NCBI GenBank assembly: GCA_021604645.1
Contig: BQJJ01000002.1
Location: forward strand, 310,001-374,000
From: Methyloligella sp.
Lineage (GTDB): Bacteria; Pseudomonadota; Alphaproteobacteria; Rhizobiales; HXMU1428-3
Length of the DNA stretch: 64,000 nucleotides
Direction of reading: 5' to 3'
Both the position numbers and the translations under genes were made by a program. Positions 8,071-18,386 of the stretch are shown here, in pieces. The notes under the pieces are model-generated. The model was not told the DNA's origin. It ran no database searches and worked only from the letters and a program-made list of their open reading frames with translations. Position 1 is the stretch's first letter. Each line of letters begins with the position of its first letter.

Positions 8071-11000
8071 ATGCGGATTACTCGTCGTTTTACAAAAGAC
8101 AATCAATCTCCATATGAATCAATAGAATTTCGCAGTGCAACCAGTGAAATCCGCAACCCGGATGGCTCAACCGTATTTCAACTAAAAGATTTCAAAGTTC
8201 CAGCTCATTGGTCAGCTGTTGCCTGTGATATCATCGCCCAAAAATATTTCAGAAAAGCTGGCATCCCAGCCCATCTAAAACCAGTTGAAGAAAACACTGT
8301 CCCTTCATGGTTATGGCGCCAAATTCCAGATGAAGACGCCCTAAGCAAGCTCCCTGAAGAAGAACGCTTCAGCGGTGAAACCGATGCAACACAAGTTTTC
8401 AATCGCTTAGCCGGCACATGGACATATTGGGGCTGGAAAGGCGGCTACTTCACAACCGAACAAGACGCCCAAAACTTCTATGATGAAATGCGCTACATGC
8501 TCGCTATGCAGATGGCAGCACCAAACAGCCCACAATGGTTTAACACCGGCCTTCACTGGGCTTATGGCATCGATGGTCCTGGACAAGGCCACTTCTATGT
8601 AGACTATAAAACTGGCAAATTAACCAGCTCTGCTTCAGCTTATGAGCACCCACAACCGCACGCTTGTTTCATCCAATCTGTAAAAGATGACCTCGTAAAT
8701 GAAAACGGCATCATGGATTTATGGACCCGTGAAGCACGCCTCTTTAAATATGGCTCAGGAACAGGTTCAAACTTTTCAGACCTTCGCGGCGGTGACGAAC
8801 CTCTCTCAGGCGGCGGCAAATCATCTGGCCTCATGAGCTTCTTGCGCATTGGTGACAGAGCTGCTGGCGCCATTAAATCTGGCGGTACAACAAGACGCGC
8901 TGCCAAAATGGTCGTGATTGATATTGATCACCCAGATATTGAAAAATTCATCAACTGGAAAGTAACTGAAGAGCAAAAAGTTGCAGCTTTAGTGACCGGA
9001 TCAAAAATTTGCAGCAAACATTTAAAAGCGATCTTTAAAGCCTGTGTAAATTGCTCATCAGATGATGATAGCTGTTTTGAGCCAAAGAAAAACCCAGCTC
9101 TAAAACGCGAGATTAAAGCCGCACGCCAATTACAAGTGCCAGATAATTACATCCAGCGCGTCATTCAGTTCGCAAAACAAGGCTTTAAAGAGCTTGAGTT
9201 TGACACCTATGATACAGACTGGGATTCAGAAGCTTATTCAACCGTATCTGGTCAAAACTCAAACAACTCAGTGCGTGTAACAGATAATTTCCTAAAAGCT
9301 GTTGAAGCAGATAGAGACTGGGATCTAAAAGCACGCACAACAGGTGAAACCGTTAAAACCTTAAATGCGGGTGAACTCTGGGATAAAGTTGGCTTTGCGG
9401 CATGGAGCTGTGCAGATCCTGGCATTCAATTCCACACCACAATTAATGACTGGCACACATGCCCAAAATCAGGACCTATTCGCGCATCAAACCCATGTTC
9501 AGAATATATGTTCCTGGATGACACCGCCTGTAACCTGGCCTCACTAAATTTAATGCAATTCCTTACAGGTGAAGAAGGCAGCAAGAAGTTTGATATTGAT
9601 GGCTTCGAGCATGCTGTTCGCCTCTGGACAATGGTTCTTGAAATTTCAGTGACTATGGCTCAGTTCCCGTCAAAAGAAATCGCAACATTGTCATATCGCT
9701 ATAGAACACTAGGTCTTGGCTTTGCCAATATCGGTGGCCTGCTCATGGCCTCTGGTTTAGCATACGACTCAGAAGAAGGCCGTGCCTATTGCGGTGCAAT
9801 CTCGGCTCTCATGACCGGCATGTCCTATGCAACGTCAGCTGAAATGGCCAAAGAACTTGGCGCTTTTGAAGGCTATGAAGATAATTCAAAAGACATGCTA
9901 CGTGTAATGCGCAACCACAGAAGAGCTGCTTACGGCCATGCTGAAGGTTATAAAAACATCTCAGTCAACCCTGTGCCTCTCGATCATAAATCATGCCCGG
10001 ATAATAAACTGGTTGATCATGCTTGTAGAGCCTGGGATAAAGCCCTTGAAGGCGGCCAGGAGCATGGATTTAGAAACGCCCAAGCAACCGTTGTAGCCCC
10101 AACTGGCACCATCGGCTTGGTGATGGATTGCGATACAACAGGCATCGAGCCAGATTTCGCTCTTGTGAAATTCAAAAAGCTAGCTGGTGGTGGCTATTTC
10201 AAAATCATCAACCGCACAGTTCCAAGCGCCCTAAAAGGACTTGGCTATACTGATGAACAGCTTGATGCCATCATTAACTATGCAGTTGGCTACGGCACAT
10301 TGAAAGAAGCCCCTGGTGTCAATCATGAAAGCTTGAAAGAAAAAGGGTTCTCAGAAGACATTATCGAAACCATCGAAGCAAGCCTTGCGGCAACCTTTGA
10401 TATTAAATTCGCATTTAACAAATGGTCATTGGGCGAAGAATTCTGCACCAAAACATTAAACATCCCAGCTGAAAAACTGGATGAGCCAGAATTTAACCTC
10501 CTCTCACACATCGGCTTTACTGCCAAGGAAATTGATGAAGCCAATGAATATTGCTGCGGTACAATGACACTTGAAGGTGCACCGCACCTAAAAGATGAGC
10601 ACTTACCAATTTTCGATTGTGCAAACCCATGTGGTCGCAAGGGAAAGAGATTGCTCTCAGTTGAAAGTCACATCCGCATGATGGCAGCAAGTCAGCCCTT
10701 TATCTCAGGCGCGATTTCAAAAACCATCAACATGGCAAACACGGCAACAGTAGAAGATTGTAAAAAATCGTACATGCTATCATGGCGCCTGGCTCTAAAA
10801 GCCAATGCTCTATACCGCGATGGCTCAAAACTATCTCAACCTCTGAATGCACAAGTCCTCGGCATCGATGATGACGAAGATGAGATGGATGCAGAAATGC
10901 TAACAACATTGCCGCAAGCAGAAAAAGCAGCTGTTGCAGCAGAGAGAATTATCGAGCGCGTTGTAGAAAAAGTAAGCGATCAAATCGATCGTGAAAAACT

Positions 11001-11772
11001 ACCTCATCGCCGCAAAGGCTATACACAAAAAGCCGTGGTCGGTGGCCACAAAGTATATCTAAGAACTGGTGAATATGAAGATGGTCGCTTAGGTGAAATT
11101 TTCATCGATATGCATAAAGAAGGTGCTGCCTTCCGTTCATTGATGAATAACTTCGCCATCGCTATCTCGTTAGGCCTTCAATATGGTGTACCACTGGAAG
11201 AGTTTGTTGAAGCCTTTACATTCACGCGCTTTGAACCAGCTGGATTTGTGCAAGGTAATGACTCAATTAAAAACGCAACGTCAATCCTTGACTACATCTT
11301 CCGCGAACTCGGTGTCTCTTATCTAGCTCGTCATGATCTAGCTCACGTTGACCCAAGTGAAATTGGCGCAGTCTCAACTGCAATGGGCCGCGGCGAAGAT
11401 GAAGACGAAAAAGACACCAGCGCCGAGCGTTTCCTAAGTCGTGGTCTTTTAAGAGGTACATTCAACAAGGCAAAGGTCGTTGAGAAGAAGTCTACCGCCG
11501 AAAAACAACAATCAGGGCTTCAATCCAACACAGTCGCTGAATTGCAGCAAGTCGTTAATTCAGGCTTAAGTGCTGGTGAAACAACTCTCGTTGCAAACGG
11601 AGATCCAGTTGCCTCCACGCAAACCCTTGGTAGCAAAGCTGAGTTGATGGCTGAAGCCAGAGTAAAAGGCTATGAAGGTGAAAACTGCGCTGAATGCGGT
11701 AACTTCACGCTCGTTCGCAACGGCACCTGCCTAAAATGCGACACCTGCGGCTCAACAAGCGGTTGTTCATAA
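8071..11772 (+). CDS. nrdJ: Vitamin B12-dependent (class II) ribonucleoside-diphosphate reductase
   Basis: This adenosylcobalamin-dependent enzyme reduces ribonucleotides to deoxyribonucleotides with or without oxygen. I chose the ATG at 8071, giving [15 protein letters not shown], which matches how the rhizobial proteins begin; an ATG 12 codons earlier is in frame but poorly placed. GAGGG lies 10 nt before this start. The protein has 1233 residues. Landmarks are [11 protein letters not shown] with a substrate-site Cys, [17 protein letters not shown], the catalytic NPCSEYMF followed by CNLASLNL, and [12 protein letters not shown]. The C-terminal Cys-rich tail has CAECGNFT and [14 protein letters not shown], which would shuttle electrons from thioredoxin. 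Confidence 0.95.
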   Translation: MRITRRFTKDNQSPYESIEFRSATSEIRNPDGSTVFQLKDFKVPAHWSAVACDIIAQKYFRKAGIPAHLKPVEENTVPSWLWRQIPDEDALSKLPEEERFSGETDATQVFNRLAGTWTYWGWKGGYFTTEQDAQNFYDEMRYMLAMQMAAPNSPQWFNTGLHWAYGIDGPGQGHFYVDYKTGKLTSSASAYEHPQPHACFIQSVKDDLVNENGIMDLWTREARLFKYGSGTGSNFSDLRGGDEPLSGGGKSSGLMSFLRIGDRAAGAIKSGGTTRRAAKMVVIDIDHPDIEKFINWKVTEEQKVAALVTGSKICSKHLKAIFKACVNCSSDDDSCFEPKKNPALKREIKAARQLQVPDNYIQRVIQFAKQGFKELEFDTYDTDWDSEAYSTVSGQNSNNSVRVTDNFLKAVEADRDWDLKARTTGETVKTLNAGELWDKVGFAAWSCADPGIQFHTTINDWHTCPKSGPIRASNPCSEYMFLDDTACNLASLNLMQFLTGEEGSKKFDIDGFEHAVRLWTMVLEISVTMAQFPSKEIATLSYRYRTLGLGFANIGGLLMASGLAYDSEEGRAYCGAISALMTGMSYATSAEMAKELGAFEGYEDNSKDMLRVMRNHRRAAYGHAEGYKNISVNPVPLDHKSCPDNKLVDHACRAWDKALEGGQEHGFRNAQATVVAPTGTIGLVMDCDTTGIEPDFALVKFKKLAGGGYFKIINRTVPSALKGLGYTDEQLDAIINYAVGYGTLKEAPGVNHESLKEKGFSEDIIETIEASLAATFDIKFAFNKWSLGEEFCTKTLNIPAEKLDEPEFNLLSHIGFTAKEIDEANEYCCGTMTLEGAPHLKDEHLPIFDCANPCGRKGKRLLSVESHIRMMAASQPFISGAISKTINMANTATVEDCKKSYMLSWRLALKANALYRDGSKLSQPLNAQVLGIDDDEDEMDAEMLTTLPQAEKAAVAAERIIERVVEKVSDQIDREKLPHRRKGYTQKAVVGGHKVYLRTGEYEDGRLGEIFIDMHKEGAAFRSLMNNFAIAISLGLQYGVPLEEFVEAFTFTRFEPAGFVQGNDSIKNATSILDYIFRELGVSYLARHDLAHVDPSEIGAVSTAMGRGEDEDEKDTSAERFLSRGLLRGTFNKAKVVEKKSTAEKQQSGLQSNTVAELQQVVNSGLSAGETTLVANGDPVASTQTLGSKAELMAEARVKGYEGENCAECGNFTLVRNGTCLKCDTCGSTSGCS

Positions 11773-11801
11773 AACTAACAGCTTATACTAAAAACGCTAA
11801 T

Positions 11802-11846
11802 CGCCACCCAAAACAAAATTCTGTTTTGGGTGGCGTTAATCTTTTA
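11802..11846 (+). terminator. Probable terminator of nrdJ
   Basis: A perfect 14-bp stem, CGCCACCCAAAACA with TGTTTTGGGTGGCG, encloses AAATTC. The downstream T stretch is short and interrupted (TTAATCTTTT), so termination may be partial. Confidence 0.75.
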
Positions 11847-11878
11847 TGGACATTTCAAACTCAGATAAATAGCGTCCA

Positions 11879-11937
11879 GCGCACAAGATCAGCCTGAACA
11901 GAGCGCTGCGAGTACAAATCAGCTGACCACAAAAAAG
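11879..11937 (+). repeat. M2 module, copy 1 (about 60 nt)
   Basis: It starts GCGCACAAGATCAGCC and ends GCTGACCACAAAAAAG. It aligns along its whole length with 45142-45201 inside the modified Q element. GATCAGC pairs with the later GCTGACC with one mismatch here, and perfectly in the other copy. Confidence 0.65.
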
Positions 11938-11972
11938 TACCGCACCTACATGAGAAACACATACCTTCTAAT

Positions 11973-12090
11973 ACGAAGAAGGAGTGACGCCACTTCGGCG
12001 TCAAGACATGGCAGCACAGTAGCCCGGCGCCTAGCGCCGCCGCCCCTCGGAGGGCCGCAGCTTCGCTGCGGAATAACCCGTGAGAGAGAA
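11973..12090 (+). repeat. Q multi-hairpin element, copy 1
   Basis: About 118 nt without a coding role. Hairpin 1 is TGACGCC with GGCGTCA at 11985-12003. GACATGGCA follows, then a weak hairpin 2. Hairpin 3 is GGCGC-CTA-GCGCC at 12026-12038. CCCCTCGGAG comes next, then hairpin 4, CCGCAGC with GCTGCGG, at 12055-12071, and the closing GTGAGAGA. The same order of fixed blocks and variable stems recurs at 28272, 45050 and 60954. It lies between nrdJ and the gene at 12293; the remaining bases of that gap hold the nrdJ terminator and the M2 module. Confidence 0.75.
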
Positions 12091-12292
12091 AACTGTGAAT
12101 GCTTTTTCCATAGTTTCTCCACAGGCTTTTGATTCGCTCTAGAATCTGTGTAATATTCAGTAATACAAAGCGCGGCACCTTATTAGCCCTTCAAAATTAA
12201 GCACTCAAATGAGACTTGAGATTGGGATGTCTAATGATGAACTTTAAAATTTGAGCTATTAAATCTTAGCTACTAAATCAAAGGGCACAATA

Positions 12293-12904
12293 ATGGCAAT
12301 TGATGAACAATTGCAGTCACTTGTTTATTTCCTGACAGACCATCTTTTTGCAGCAATGGAAGCAGGCGAACGTATTCGCATGGCCACATTCACGCAACCA
12401 GAAAATCTTGGTGAACTTTCAGGTGATGATATCATGCAAGAGATTGAACAATTGCGCCTGTTTATTTCCGATCTATCAGATTGGGAAGAAGAAATGGTCT
12501 CAAAGCTCATTCAAGCCCGCAAATGGAGCAATCATTTACGAGAGCATGATGCTTTTTTCAAACCTTTAATTGACCTTTTTAATAGTGCAACACATCCACT
12601 ATCAGACATAGCCGCTCAAATTAGTGATCATCATGACCGCCATTTTGAAGGGGGTGACCATCCTGATTGGTTCATAAATTCAAGAGAAATTCTCACAGAA
12701 AAATCAGCGCACGGGCAAATCTTAGCCTTAACAACAGGGCCGATGTATCTTGTAGGCGGTCATGTCCGTTTAGGCAATATCACAGAACTTTCTGAAAGTT
12801 ACTTAAGTGCACTTGAGACTAGGTTCCCGCATCTCTGGCTCCCTGCTGAAGACGTATTAATGGACGCCGAAGCTGAAACAGAAAAAAACATCTCTTTTGA
12901 GTAA
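12293..12904 (+). CDS. Conserved hypothetical protein, mostly helical
   Basis: I do not recognise a named family in this 203-residue protein. It is acidic, lacks a signal peptide or membrane segment, and is predicted by eye to be largely alpha-helical in the first two thirds. That part includes a Trp-Glu-Glu-Glu stretch near residue 63 and ARKWSNHLREHDAFF near 74. A Gly-rich turn (TTGPMYLVGGHVRLGN) follows near residues 146-161. Codon use resembles the neighbouring housekeeping genes, and an AAGGGC site precedes the ATG, so I consider it a real gene. It is flanked by repeats on both sides. Confidence 0.7.
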   Translation: MAIDEQLQSLVYFLTDHLFAAMEAGERIRMATFTQPENLGELSGDDIMQEIEQLRLFISDLSDWEEEMVSKLIQARKWSNHLREHDAFFKPLIDLFNSATHPLSDIAAQISDHHDRHFEGGDHPDWFINSREILTEKSAHGQILALTTGPMYLVGGHVRLGNITELSESYLSALETRFPHLWLPAEDVLMDAEAETEKNISFE

Positions 12905-12936
12905 CCACCGTTTTGGTAAACCACCAAAGAAATTTC

Positions 12937-12964
12937 CCGGTTGCTAGTGGGCAACTGAAGGGCA
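12937..12964 (+). repeat. R hairpin repeat, copy 2
   Basis: GTTGC and GCAAC around TAGTGG, then TGAAGGGCA. It lies between two converging genes, so here it cannot serve as a ribosome site. Confidence 0.7.
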
Positions 12965-12972
12965 AAAATGTC

Positions 12973-13749
12973 TTAATCAAAACTAAGTGGCTTTAACTCA
13001 GTACTGTCACAATCTTCTTCAAAGTCTTTCTCTTCGCGCTTTAGTTCAGCAACAAATTCAAGACAAACCTGATCAAGCTGTTCTTCATCAACACCGCGCA
13101 AAACAATCACAGTCCCAACCTTGCCCAATTTAAAATAAGGGTAACTACCAAGACTTATCCCTTCATTTTCGTCATCAAGCTTACCAATTAACGGAGCAAC
13201 AGTGCTTTCTGGATGCCTGATAATAAAGGTACGAGAAAGCAAGCGCCGGCCAGTTCGCAATTTTGGCGTCACATCATCAAGCATCACTTGCATAATTTTT
13301 GGCACACCTGCCATAACAATTACATTCTCAATCATAAAACCAGGGGCGCCTGAAACAGAATTTTTAATCAACTCACCGCCATCAGGAATACGCGCCATCA
13401 ATCGTCGCCCCTCGCTTAACTCTTCGCCTGGGTAGCGCGCCTGCATAATCGCAATAGCTTGCCTATTCTCAAGCAACTCAACACCAACCGCTTTTGCAAC
13501 ACTCTGCGCCGTGATGTCATCATGTGTCGGGCCAATACCACCAGTTGTAAACACATAGTCATAAGAGCTACGCAAAACATTTAGCGCATCAACTATCCGG
13601 TCCTCTTTATCAGAGACAACTCGCACTTCTTCAAGGCGAATACCCACTGCCGTGCAATGGTTCGCTAAATAATTAATATTTTTATCACTTGTACGACCAG
13701 ATAAAATCTCATCGCCAATCACTAGAAGTGCGGCTGTAACATCTTTCAT
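12973..13749 (-). CDS. CinA-like / MoCF-domain molybdopterin-binding protein
   Basis: This 258-residue protein has the MoCF_biosynth fold of CinA and MoaB: LLVIGDEILSGRTSDKN at the N-terminus, FTTGGIGPTHDD near residue 68, and SGAPGFMIENVIVMAGVPKIM near 131-151. It stops before the nicotinamide-nucleotide amidohydrolase domain of full-length CinA. That short form is usual in Rhizobiales and is often called competence/damage-inducible protein A. Family members hydrolyse ADP-ribose-type or damaged nucleotides, but the precise reaction here is unknown. It is divergent from sfsA and converges on the hypothetical gene upstream. Confidence 0.85.
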   Translation of the reverse strand: MKDVTAALLVIGDEILSGRTSDKNINYLANHCTAVGIRLEEVRVVSDKEDRIVDALNVLRSSYDYVFTTGGIGPTHDDITAQSVAKAVGVELLENRQAIAIMQARYPGEELSEGRRLMARIPDGGELIKNSVSGAPGFMIENVIVMAGVPKIMQVMLDDVTPKLRTGRRLLSRTFIIRHPESTVAPLIGKLDDENEGISLGSYPYFKLGKVGTVIVLRGVDEEQLDQVCLEFVAELKREEKDFEEDCDSTELKPLSFD

Positions 13750-13886
13750 AATTTATTCCACTAATCTTTAAGAGGTATTACACTGTTAGAAGCTGATATT
13801 TAATGTATGAATTCAACCTAGGTTACGTCAATATATTCCATTAATTATAGTGTGAACTTAACCCTAAAACTCTCAACGGAACACCC

Positions 13887-14606
13887 ATGAAATTTCCAAA
13901 TCCCTTAATCAAGGGAACTTTAATCAAACGCTATAAAAGGTTCTTAGCAGATGTAACCCTTGAAAATGGCGAAGAAGTTACAGCCCACTGCGCAAACCCT
14001 GGCGCAATGCTTGGTTTAAAAGAGCCCGGTTCAACCGTTTGGTTATCACCAGCCACAAACCCAAAACGAAAACTTAAATATTCATGGGAGCTGATAGAGA
14101 CCAATGATTTTAATAAAAAAACACTGGTCGGTATCAATACAAGCCTACCAAACAAACTAGCTGAAGAGGCCATACAAGACGGCACAATTAAAGAACTACA
14201 GGGCTATGAAACCTTACGCCGTGAAGTAAAATATGGCCAAAACAGCCGCATCGATATCTTACTAGATAACTCAGAATGTGATGAGAAAAAATGCTATGTT
14301 GAAATCAAAAATGTTCACCTTCTGAGAGAAAAAGACTTATGTGAATTCCCAGATAGTGTGACAACACGAGGCGCAAAACATTTAAAAGAGCTTAGTGATA
14401 TGGTAGCTGCTGGTCACCGCGCCGTCATGCTTTACCTGATCCAAAGAGAAGATTGTAACTCATTCAATCTCGCAGCTGATATAGATACGGCCTACAATGA
14501 AGCTTTCCAAAAAGCTATTGATGCAGGCGTTGAAGCCATTGCCTATAAATGCAAACTCACAACAACAGAGATTAATGTCACAAAGCCTGTCGTTTTTAGG
14601 GGCTAA
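13887..14606 (+). CDS. sfsA: SfsA family DNA/RNA-binding nuclease-like protein
   Basis: The 239-residue protein carries the family marks FPNPLIKGTLIKRYKRFLAD, with HCANPGAM near residue 34, REVKYGQNSRIDIL near 111, CYVEIKNVHLL near 136, and FPDSVTTRGAKHL. SfsA was named for sugar-fermentation stimulation in E. coli. Its C-terminal half has a PD-(D/E)xK-like nuclease core (here the ID, VEIKN elements), but a cellular role is not firmly known. In alphaproteobacteria it commonly precedes map, as it does here. Confidence 0.92.
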   Translation: MKFPNPLIKGTLIKRYKRFLADVTLENGEEVTAHCANPGAMLGLKEPGSTVWLSPATNPKRKLKYSWELIETNDFNKKTLVGINTSLPNKLAEEAIQDGTIKELQGYETLRREVKYGQNSRIDILLDNSECDEKKCYVEIKNVHLLREKDLCEFPDSVTTRGAKHLKELSDMVAAGHRAVMLYLIQREDCNSFNLAADIDTAYNEAFQKAIDAGVEAIAYKCKLTTTEINVTKPVVFRG

Positions 14607-14633
14607 ACTCAATGAATAAAGGAGGTTAAATAG

Positions 14634-14774
14634 ATGATCAATTTAGCCGCCTTTTGGCCGAAAGAGCGTGAATTCTACATAAAAAACATTAGCTATAGCT
14701 GTATTCCCTGTGATTTTTCTATGGATGTAGATAATTTTAGCTCCACAGGTGTCACAATGGGGCTAAATTTTTAA
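14634..14774 (+). CDS. Candidate 46-residue small protein
   Basis: A consensus AGGAGG lies 8 nt before an ATG that opens 46 codons and ends in TAA. The product begins MINLAAFWPKEREFY and contains CIPC near residue 23. No family is recognised. It occupies the gap between sfsA and map and could be translated with the sfsA transcript. CAATTTAGCC near its start is nearly the inverse of GGCTAAATTT at its end, so the segment could alternatively be a structured RNA. The strong ribosome site is the main support; conservation is untested. Confidence 0.4.
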   Translation: MINLAAFWPKEREFYIKNISYSCIPCDFSMDVDNFSSTGVTMGLNF

Positions 14775-14917
14775 ATTGGGTTTAGACCCTAGTTAATATT
14801 ATCAATTATAGTATAAATGAACTCAATTAAGCGACGAAAATTGACTTCATAAGTCTCAATTAACATGCCAAAATGAGCAAAAATTAAATCATTGCCTCTC
14901 TAAAACGGAATACCTTA

Positions 14918-15712
14918 ATGAACAGACATCGCCCTATCATCCCAATCCATAAACCTGCAGACTATGAGGGAATGCGCAAAGCTGGCCAACTAGCAGCTGC
15001 AGCATTGGACATGTTAGTTGAGGAAGCAAAACCTGGTATCACAACAGCTCACTTGGATAAGCTGGCTTTTGAGTTCGCAATGGATAACAACGCACTCCCC
15101 GCAACCCTTCATTATCGCGGTTATAAATATTCAATTTGCACATCAATCAATCATGTTGTCTGTCATGGCATGCCAAATAACAAACCTCTTAAAAAGGGAA
15201 GCATCCTAAACATTGATGTCACCCTGATTTTAGATGGCTGGCACGGAGACACAAGCCGAACAATTCCAATCGGAGATATTCCAACTAAAGCCGCCAGACT
15301 AATGGACATCACCTATAACGCTCTTTTTAAGGGCATTGAAGTTGTCCGCCCTGGCGCCACAACAGGCGATATCGGCCACGCCATTCAAGCTTATGGTGAA
15401 AGCGAGCGCTGCTCTATCGTAACAGATTTTTGCGGCCATGGACTTGGCCGACAGTTTCACACACCACCAAACATCTTGCATTACGGAAAACCAGGTGAAG
15501 GTGTAACCTTGGAAGAAGGGATGTTCTTCACCATTGAACCAATGCTTAATTTAGGACGACCAAACGTAAAAGTCCTTGCTGATGGTTGGACCGCTGTTAC
15601 CAAAGACAAATCACTTTCAGCTCAATTTGAACATTCCATCGCTGTGACAAAAGACGGCTATGAAATTTTCACCCTTTCTCCAGGTGGTTGGCAACATCAG
15701 TTTAGAAAGTAA
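14918..15712 (+). CDS. map: Methionine aminopeptidase, type I
   Basis: It removes the initiator Met from nascent proteins using a two-metal centre. The 264-residue sequence has the type Ia pattern, with SINHVVCHGMPN near residue 76, and the metal ligands in NIDVTLILDGWHGDTSRT (two Asp). The later His and Glu lie in CGHGLGRQFH and FTIEPMLNLG, and the last Glu in AQFEHSIAVT. All five metal ligands are therefore visible. radC follows 38 nt downstream, an arrangement common in rhizobia. Confidence 0.96.
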   Translation: MNRHRPIIPIHKPADYEGMRKAGQLAAAALDMLVEEAKPGITTAHLDKLAFEFAMDNNALPATLHYRGYKYSICTSINHVVCHGMPNNKPLKKGSILNIDVTLILDGWHGDTSRTIPIGDIPTKAARLMDITYNALFKGIEVVRPGATTGDIGHAIQAYGESERCSIVTDFCGHGLGRQFHTPPNILHYGKPGEGVTLEEGMFFTIEPMLNLGRPNVKVLADGWTAVTKDKSLSAQFEHSIAVTKDGYEIFTLSPGGWQHQFRK

Positions 15713-15750
15713 GTCATAAAGAGCTAATCATGGGGAAACAAAGTTAAATA

Positions 15751-16449
15751 ATGGGTGAATTTGAAGACAGTCAAAGCGGGCCTCATTACAAGGGACACAG
15801 AACAAGACTGCGCCAGCGTTTCTTAAAAGCGGGCCCAGATGCTATGCCCGATTATGAATTATTAGAAATGATCCTGTTTCGCGCCATTCCAAGACGAGAT
15901 ACCAAACCACTAGCCAAAGAACTCTTACACAAGTTTGGAGATTTCGCTGAAGTTTTAAATGCCCCAGAGGCAAGACTAAAAGAAGTCAAAGGCGTCGGAG
16001 ATGCTGTTGTCACAGAAATTAAACTGATCAAAGCTACATCGCTGCGCCTCATGCAAGCCAACCTCGAGAAAAAAGAAATCATCGGTTCTTGGTCTGCTAT
16101 GGTCCGTTATGTATGCGCCGCAATGGCCCACGAACAACGAGAACAATTCCGTATCATTTTTCTTGATAAACGCAATCAGGTCATAGCTGATGAAATACAA
16201 GCTGAAGGCACTGTTGACCACACACCTGTTTATGTAAGAGAAGTTGTCCGCCGCGCCCTTGAAGTTGGCGCGACCGCTATCATCCTTGCTCACAATCACC
16301 CCTCTGGTGACCCAACGCCTTCAAGAGCTGATATATCAATGACCAAACAAATCATGGAAGCTCTTGATAAAATAGGAATTTTAGTCCACGACCACATCAT
16401 CGTAGGACGAGATGGTCATGCAAGTTTAAAAGAACTACAACTTATTTAG
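15751..16449 (+). CDS. radC: RadC/UPF0758 family JAMM-domain protein
   Basis: The 232-residue protein has an N-terminal helix-hairpin-helix region ([18 protein letters not shown], then [17 protein letters not shown]) and a C-terminal MPN/JAMM domain. The zinc motif is [15 protein letters not shown] near residue 180. The family was once linked to DNA repair, but a role in RecA repair has been disputed and its substrate is unknown. It follows map closely and converges on prfH with only 24 nt between stops. Confidence 0.92.
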   Translation: MGEFEDSQSGPHYKGHRTRLRQRFLKAGPDAMPDYELLEMILFRAIPRRDTKPLAKELLHKFGDFAEVLNAPEARLKEVKGVGDAVVTEIKLIKATSLRLMQANLEKKEIIGSWSAMVRYVCAAMAHEQREQFRIIFLDKRNQVIADEIQAEGTVDHTPVYVREVVRRALEVGATAIILAHNHPSGDPTPSRADISMTKQIMEALDKIGILVHDHIIVGRDGHASLKELQLI

Positions 16450-16473
16450 TAAAACTAATTCCACAAAAAATTT

Positions 16474-17115
16474 TCATTTCTTTATTTCTTTAAATTTCGC
16501 ACCTTTAAAACAACGAACCGGATTGCCCCGCTCTAACGTCTTATGTAGCTGAAAGATTTGTTTGTTTTCATTACTTTGCCTTTGAAGAGACTTGAGGAAA
16601 AACACATCACTCAACCTCTCAATCGCAAGTTTTTTATTACGGTGCTGTGAACGACCATCCCGGCAAACAGCAGAAATCCCAGAAGGTAAATGAGTGACAC
16701 GCACAGCACTATCCGTCGTATTTTGATGTTGCCCTCCAGGACCGCCAGCTCGAAAACTATCAAACTTTAAATCTGAAGGTTTGATTTCAAGTGAAATGAC
16801 ATCCGCATCCTTGAGCAAAAAAACACCAACGAACCAGTTCTGCCGTCTATGGTTTGAGCGAAACGGACTAGGACAAACCCACTTAATGGTGCCTAACCAC
16901 TGCTGAGAAAATTCAGCACTCCCCTCACCTAAAACAGTGATGAGAGCAGAAGAAGAAACCCCATCTTCTGAAGTTTCATCAAAAGCGGTCGAAACTGTCA
17001 AACCACTTTCCCTAGCTTCCGAAAGCATTTCTTTAATAACCAAAGAGACGGCACGCTTGCATTCAGCTGGCCCAGTACCGCTACTGACTAAAAGTTTTAT
17101 ATGTTCAGCTTTCAT
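16474..17115 (-). CDS. prfH: Peptide chain release factor homologue PrfH
   Basis: This 213-residue protein has the GGQ loop ([20 protein letters not shown] near residue 122) needed for peptidyl-tRNA hydrolysis but lacks the codon-recognition domain of RF1/RF2. PrfH has been reported to release peptides from ribosomes broken at the decoding centre of 16S rRNA, after which the partner RtcB ligase reseals the break. The start codon overlaps the end of rtcB by 4 nt, so the two are translationally coupled, which supports that joint role. The C-terminal tail is Lys-rich, as expected for ribosome binding. Confidence 0.93.
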   Translation of the reverse strand: MKAEHIKLLVSSGTGPAECKRAVSLVIKEMLSEARESGLTVSTAFDETSEDGVSSSALITVLGEGSAEFSQQWLGTIKWVCPSPFRSNHRRQNWFVGVFLLKDADVISLEIKPSDLKFDSFRAGGPGGQHQNTTDSAVRVTHLPSGISAVCRDGRSQHRNKKLAIERLSDVFFLKSLQRQSNENKQIFQLHKTLERGNPVRCFKGAKFKEIKK

Positions 17116-18386
17116 AGTCGCCCCCTTCTCTTTCTAGAAGGTTTCCAACTCTTTTTTATTGTTTTTTCAAGCTCTTTATTGGCTTTCTTAAATGTCAAAA
17201 GAGGTTTTAGAGACAATAGGGGCGTAACGAGTTGAGCATCAACCAAATCACTCAATACGGCTTCTGAGTTTTTATAAGCACTAGGAGCTTCCTCAACTAA
17301 AAGCTGCTTATCTTCACAAACAACATGACCACCAAACGACGTGCGCTGTAATTTATTAAGCTCAGATTTATTGCGCCCAACCCGTCCCTTCATTGATTTA
17401 CGGTCATACTTTCGACCAGAGCCATGAGCTAATGAGAATAATGATTGCTCTTTCAAATCAAGATCATCTGTTGGTTTCACCAAATAACTCAACGCATCGC
17501 GCGATCCAGCGATCGGCACAACAGGTAAATCCGCCTTTGCCGCTCCTTTGCGATGAAGAAACTTTTCGCCATACCGCTCAACAAGATTATGAGGGCAATC
17601 AATATGTAGCTTACAATTGCCCTGCAAAGCATGCGCAGCACGCTCCGCAATAATCTGTCGGTTCAATGAAGCCCAGCGGACAGCACCATCATGTAAATTG
17701 AGATAGGTTTCCAGCTCATCACAGTCAGAAATCAACCCTTCAGAAAAAAACTCTTGCACCGTTTGAAAAACAGACATTCCAAATCCACGAGATCCAGAAT
17801 GAACAAACAAAAGTGCCTGTCTTTTATCAATGTTTAACTGATCAAGAACACTCGTTTCAAAGACATTACCAATCGCTTGAACTTCACAAAAGTGATTACC
17901 CCCGCCAATAGTCCCTAAACTATGCAAAAACAAATCATGTTTTTTTGCTAATTCTAGTAAGCCATAACGGTTAAGTCGCGAAGATAGCTCCTCATCAAAA
18001 GGAGGTTGTATATCTCCTTCCTCAAAAAAAGCTCCCTCCAACTGCTTCAGTTTTTGCGCACACTTTTCTAGTTTTAACTTACGCACATCAATATCAAGCG
18101 CGAACAAGCTCATACCACAGCCGATATCATTTCCAATCAAATGCGGATAGACACGGTCAGCTAAAATTGAAACACCAACAGGACCATATTTCCCGGGATG
18201 CAAATCCGGAAATGCAGCAATCTGCTGAACACCTTTTTTACGAGTAAGGTCTGTTAATTGTTCAGTTGCTCCTTCCTCAATCCAGGAGAGAGCCGAATAA
18301 AAATTATATGATAACGCATCACAGCTACTCTCGCTTTCATCAAGAAAGTCAGAAGCGCGCACGCCATTATTAAGAGAAATGCCCAT
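17112..18386 (-). CDS. rtcB: RNA-splicing ligase RtcB, PrfH-associated type
   Basis: RtcB joins a 2',3'-cyclic or 3'-phosphate RNA end to a 5'-OH end using GTP and Mn2+. The 424-residue protein shows [13 protein letters not shown] near residue 60, GNDIGCGMS near 89, [12 protein letters not shown] near 158, VHSGSRGFG near 195, and AHGSGR near 321, whose His is the expected guanylylated residue. The pairing with prfH marks it as the ribosome-repair branch, not the tRNA-splicing branch. Its ribosome site reads AAGGTGATCC, an extended match to the 16S 3' end. It is probably preceded by a structured leader with a short ORF. Confidence 0.93.
   Translation of the reverse strand: MGISLNNGVRASDFLDESESSCDALSYNFYSALSWIEEGATEQLTDLTRKKGVQQIAAFPDLHPGKYGPVGVSILADRVYPHLIGNDIGCGMSLFALDIDVRKLKLEKCAQKLKQLEGAFFEEGDIQPPFDEELSSRLNRYGLLELAKKHDLFLHSLGTIGGGNHFCEVQAIGNVFETSVLDQLNIDKRQALLFVHSGSRGFGMSVFQTVQEFFSEGLISDCDELETYLNLHDGAVRWASLNRQIIAERAAHALQGNCKLHIDCPHNLVERYGEKFLHRKGAAKADLPVVPIAGSRDALSYLVKPTDDLDLKEQSLFSLAHGSGRKYDRKSMKGRVGRNKSELNKLQRTSFGGHVVCEDKQLLVEEAPSAYKNSEAVLSDLVDAQLVTPLLSLKPLLTFKKANKELEKTIKKSWKPSRKRRGRL

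Noticed and set aside
8640-8906. Minus-strand frames inside nrdJ, and similar antisense frames inside accC, gltX, nadE, uvrC and trmFO
   Set aside because: They are shadows of well-supported genes and show no family features.
11861-12178. 105-codon minus-strand frame and a 60-codon plus-strand frame after nrdJ
   Set aside because: Both run through the M2 and Q repeats and have no recognisable product or ribosome site.
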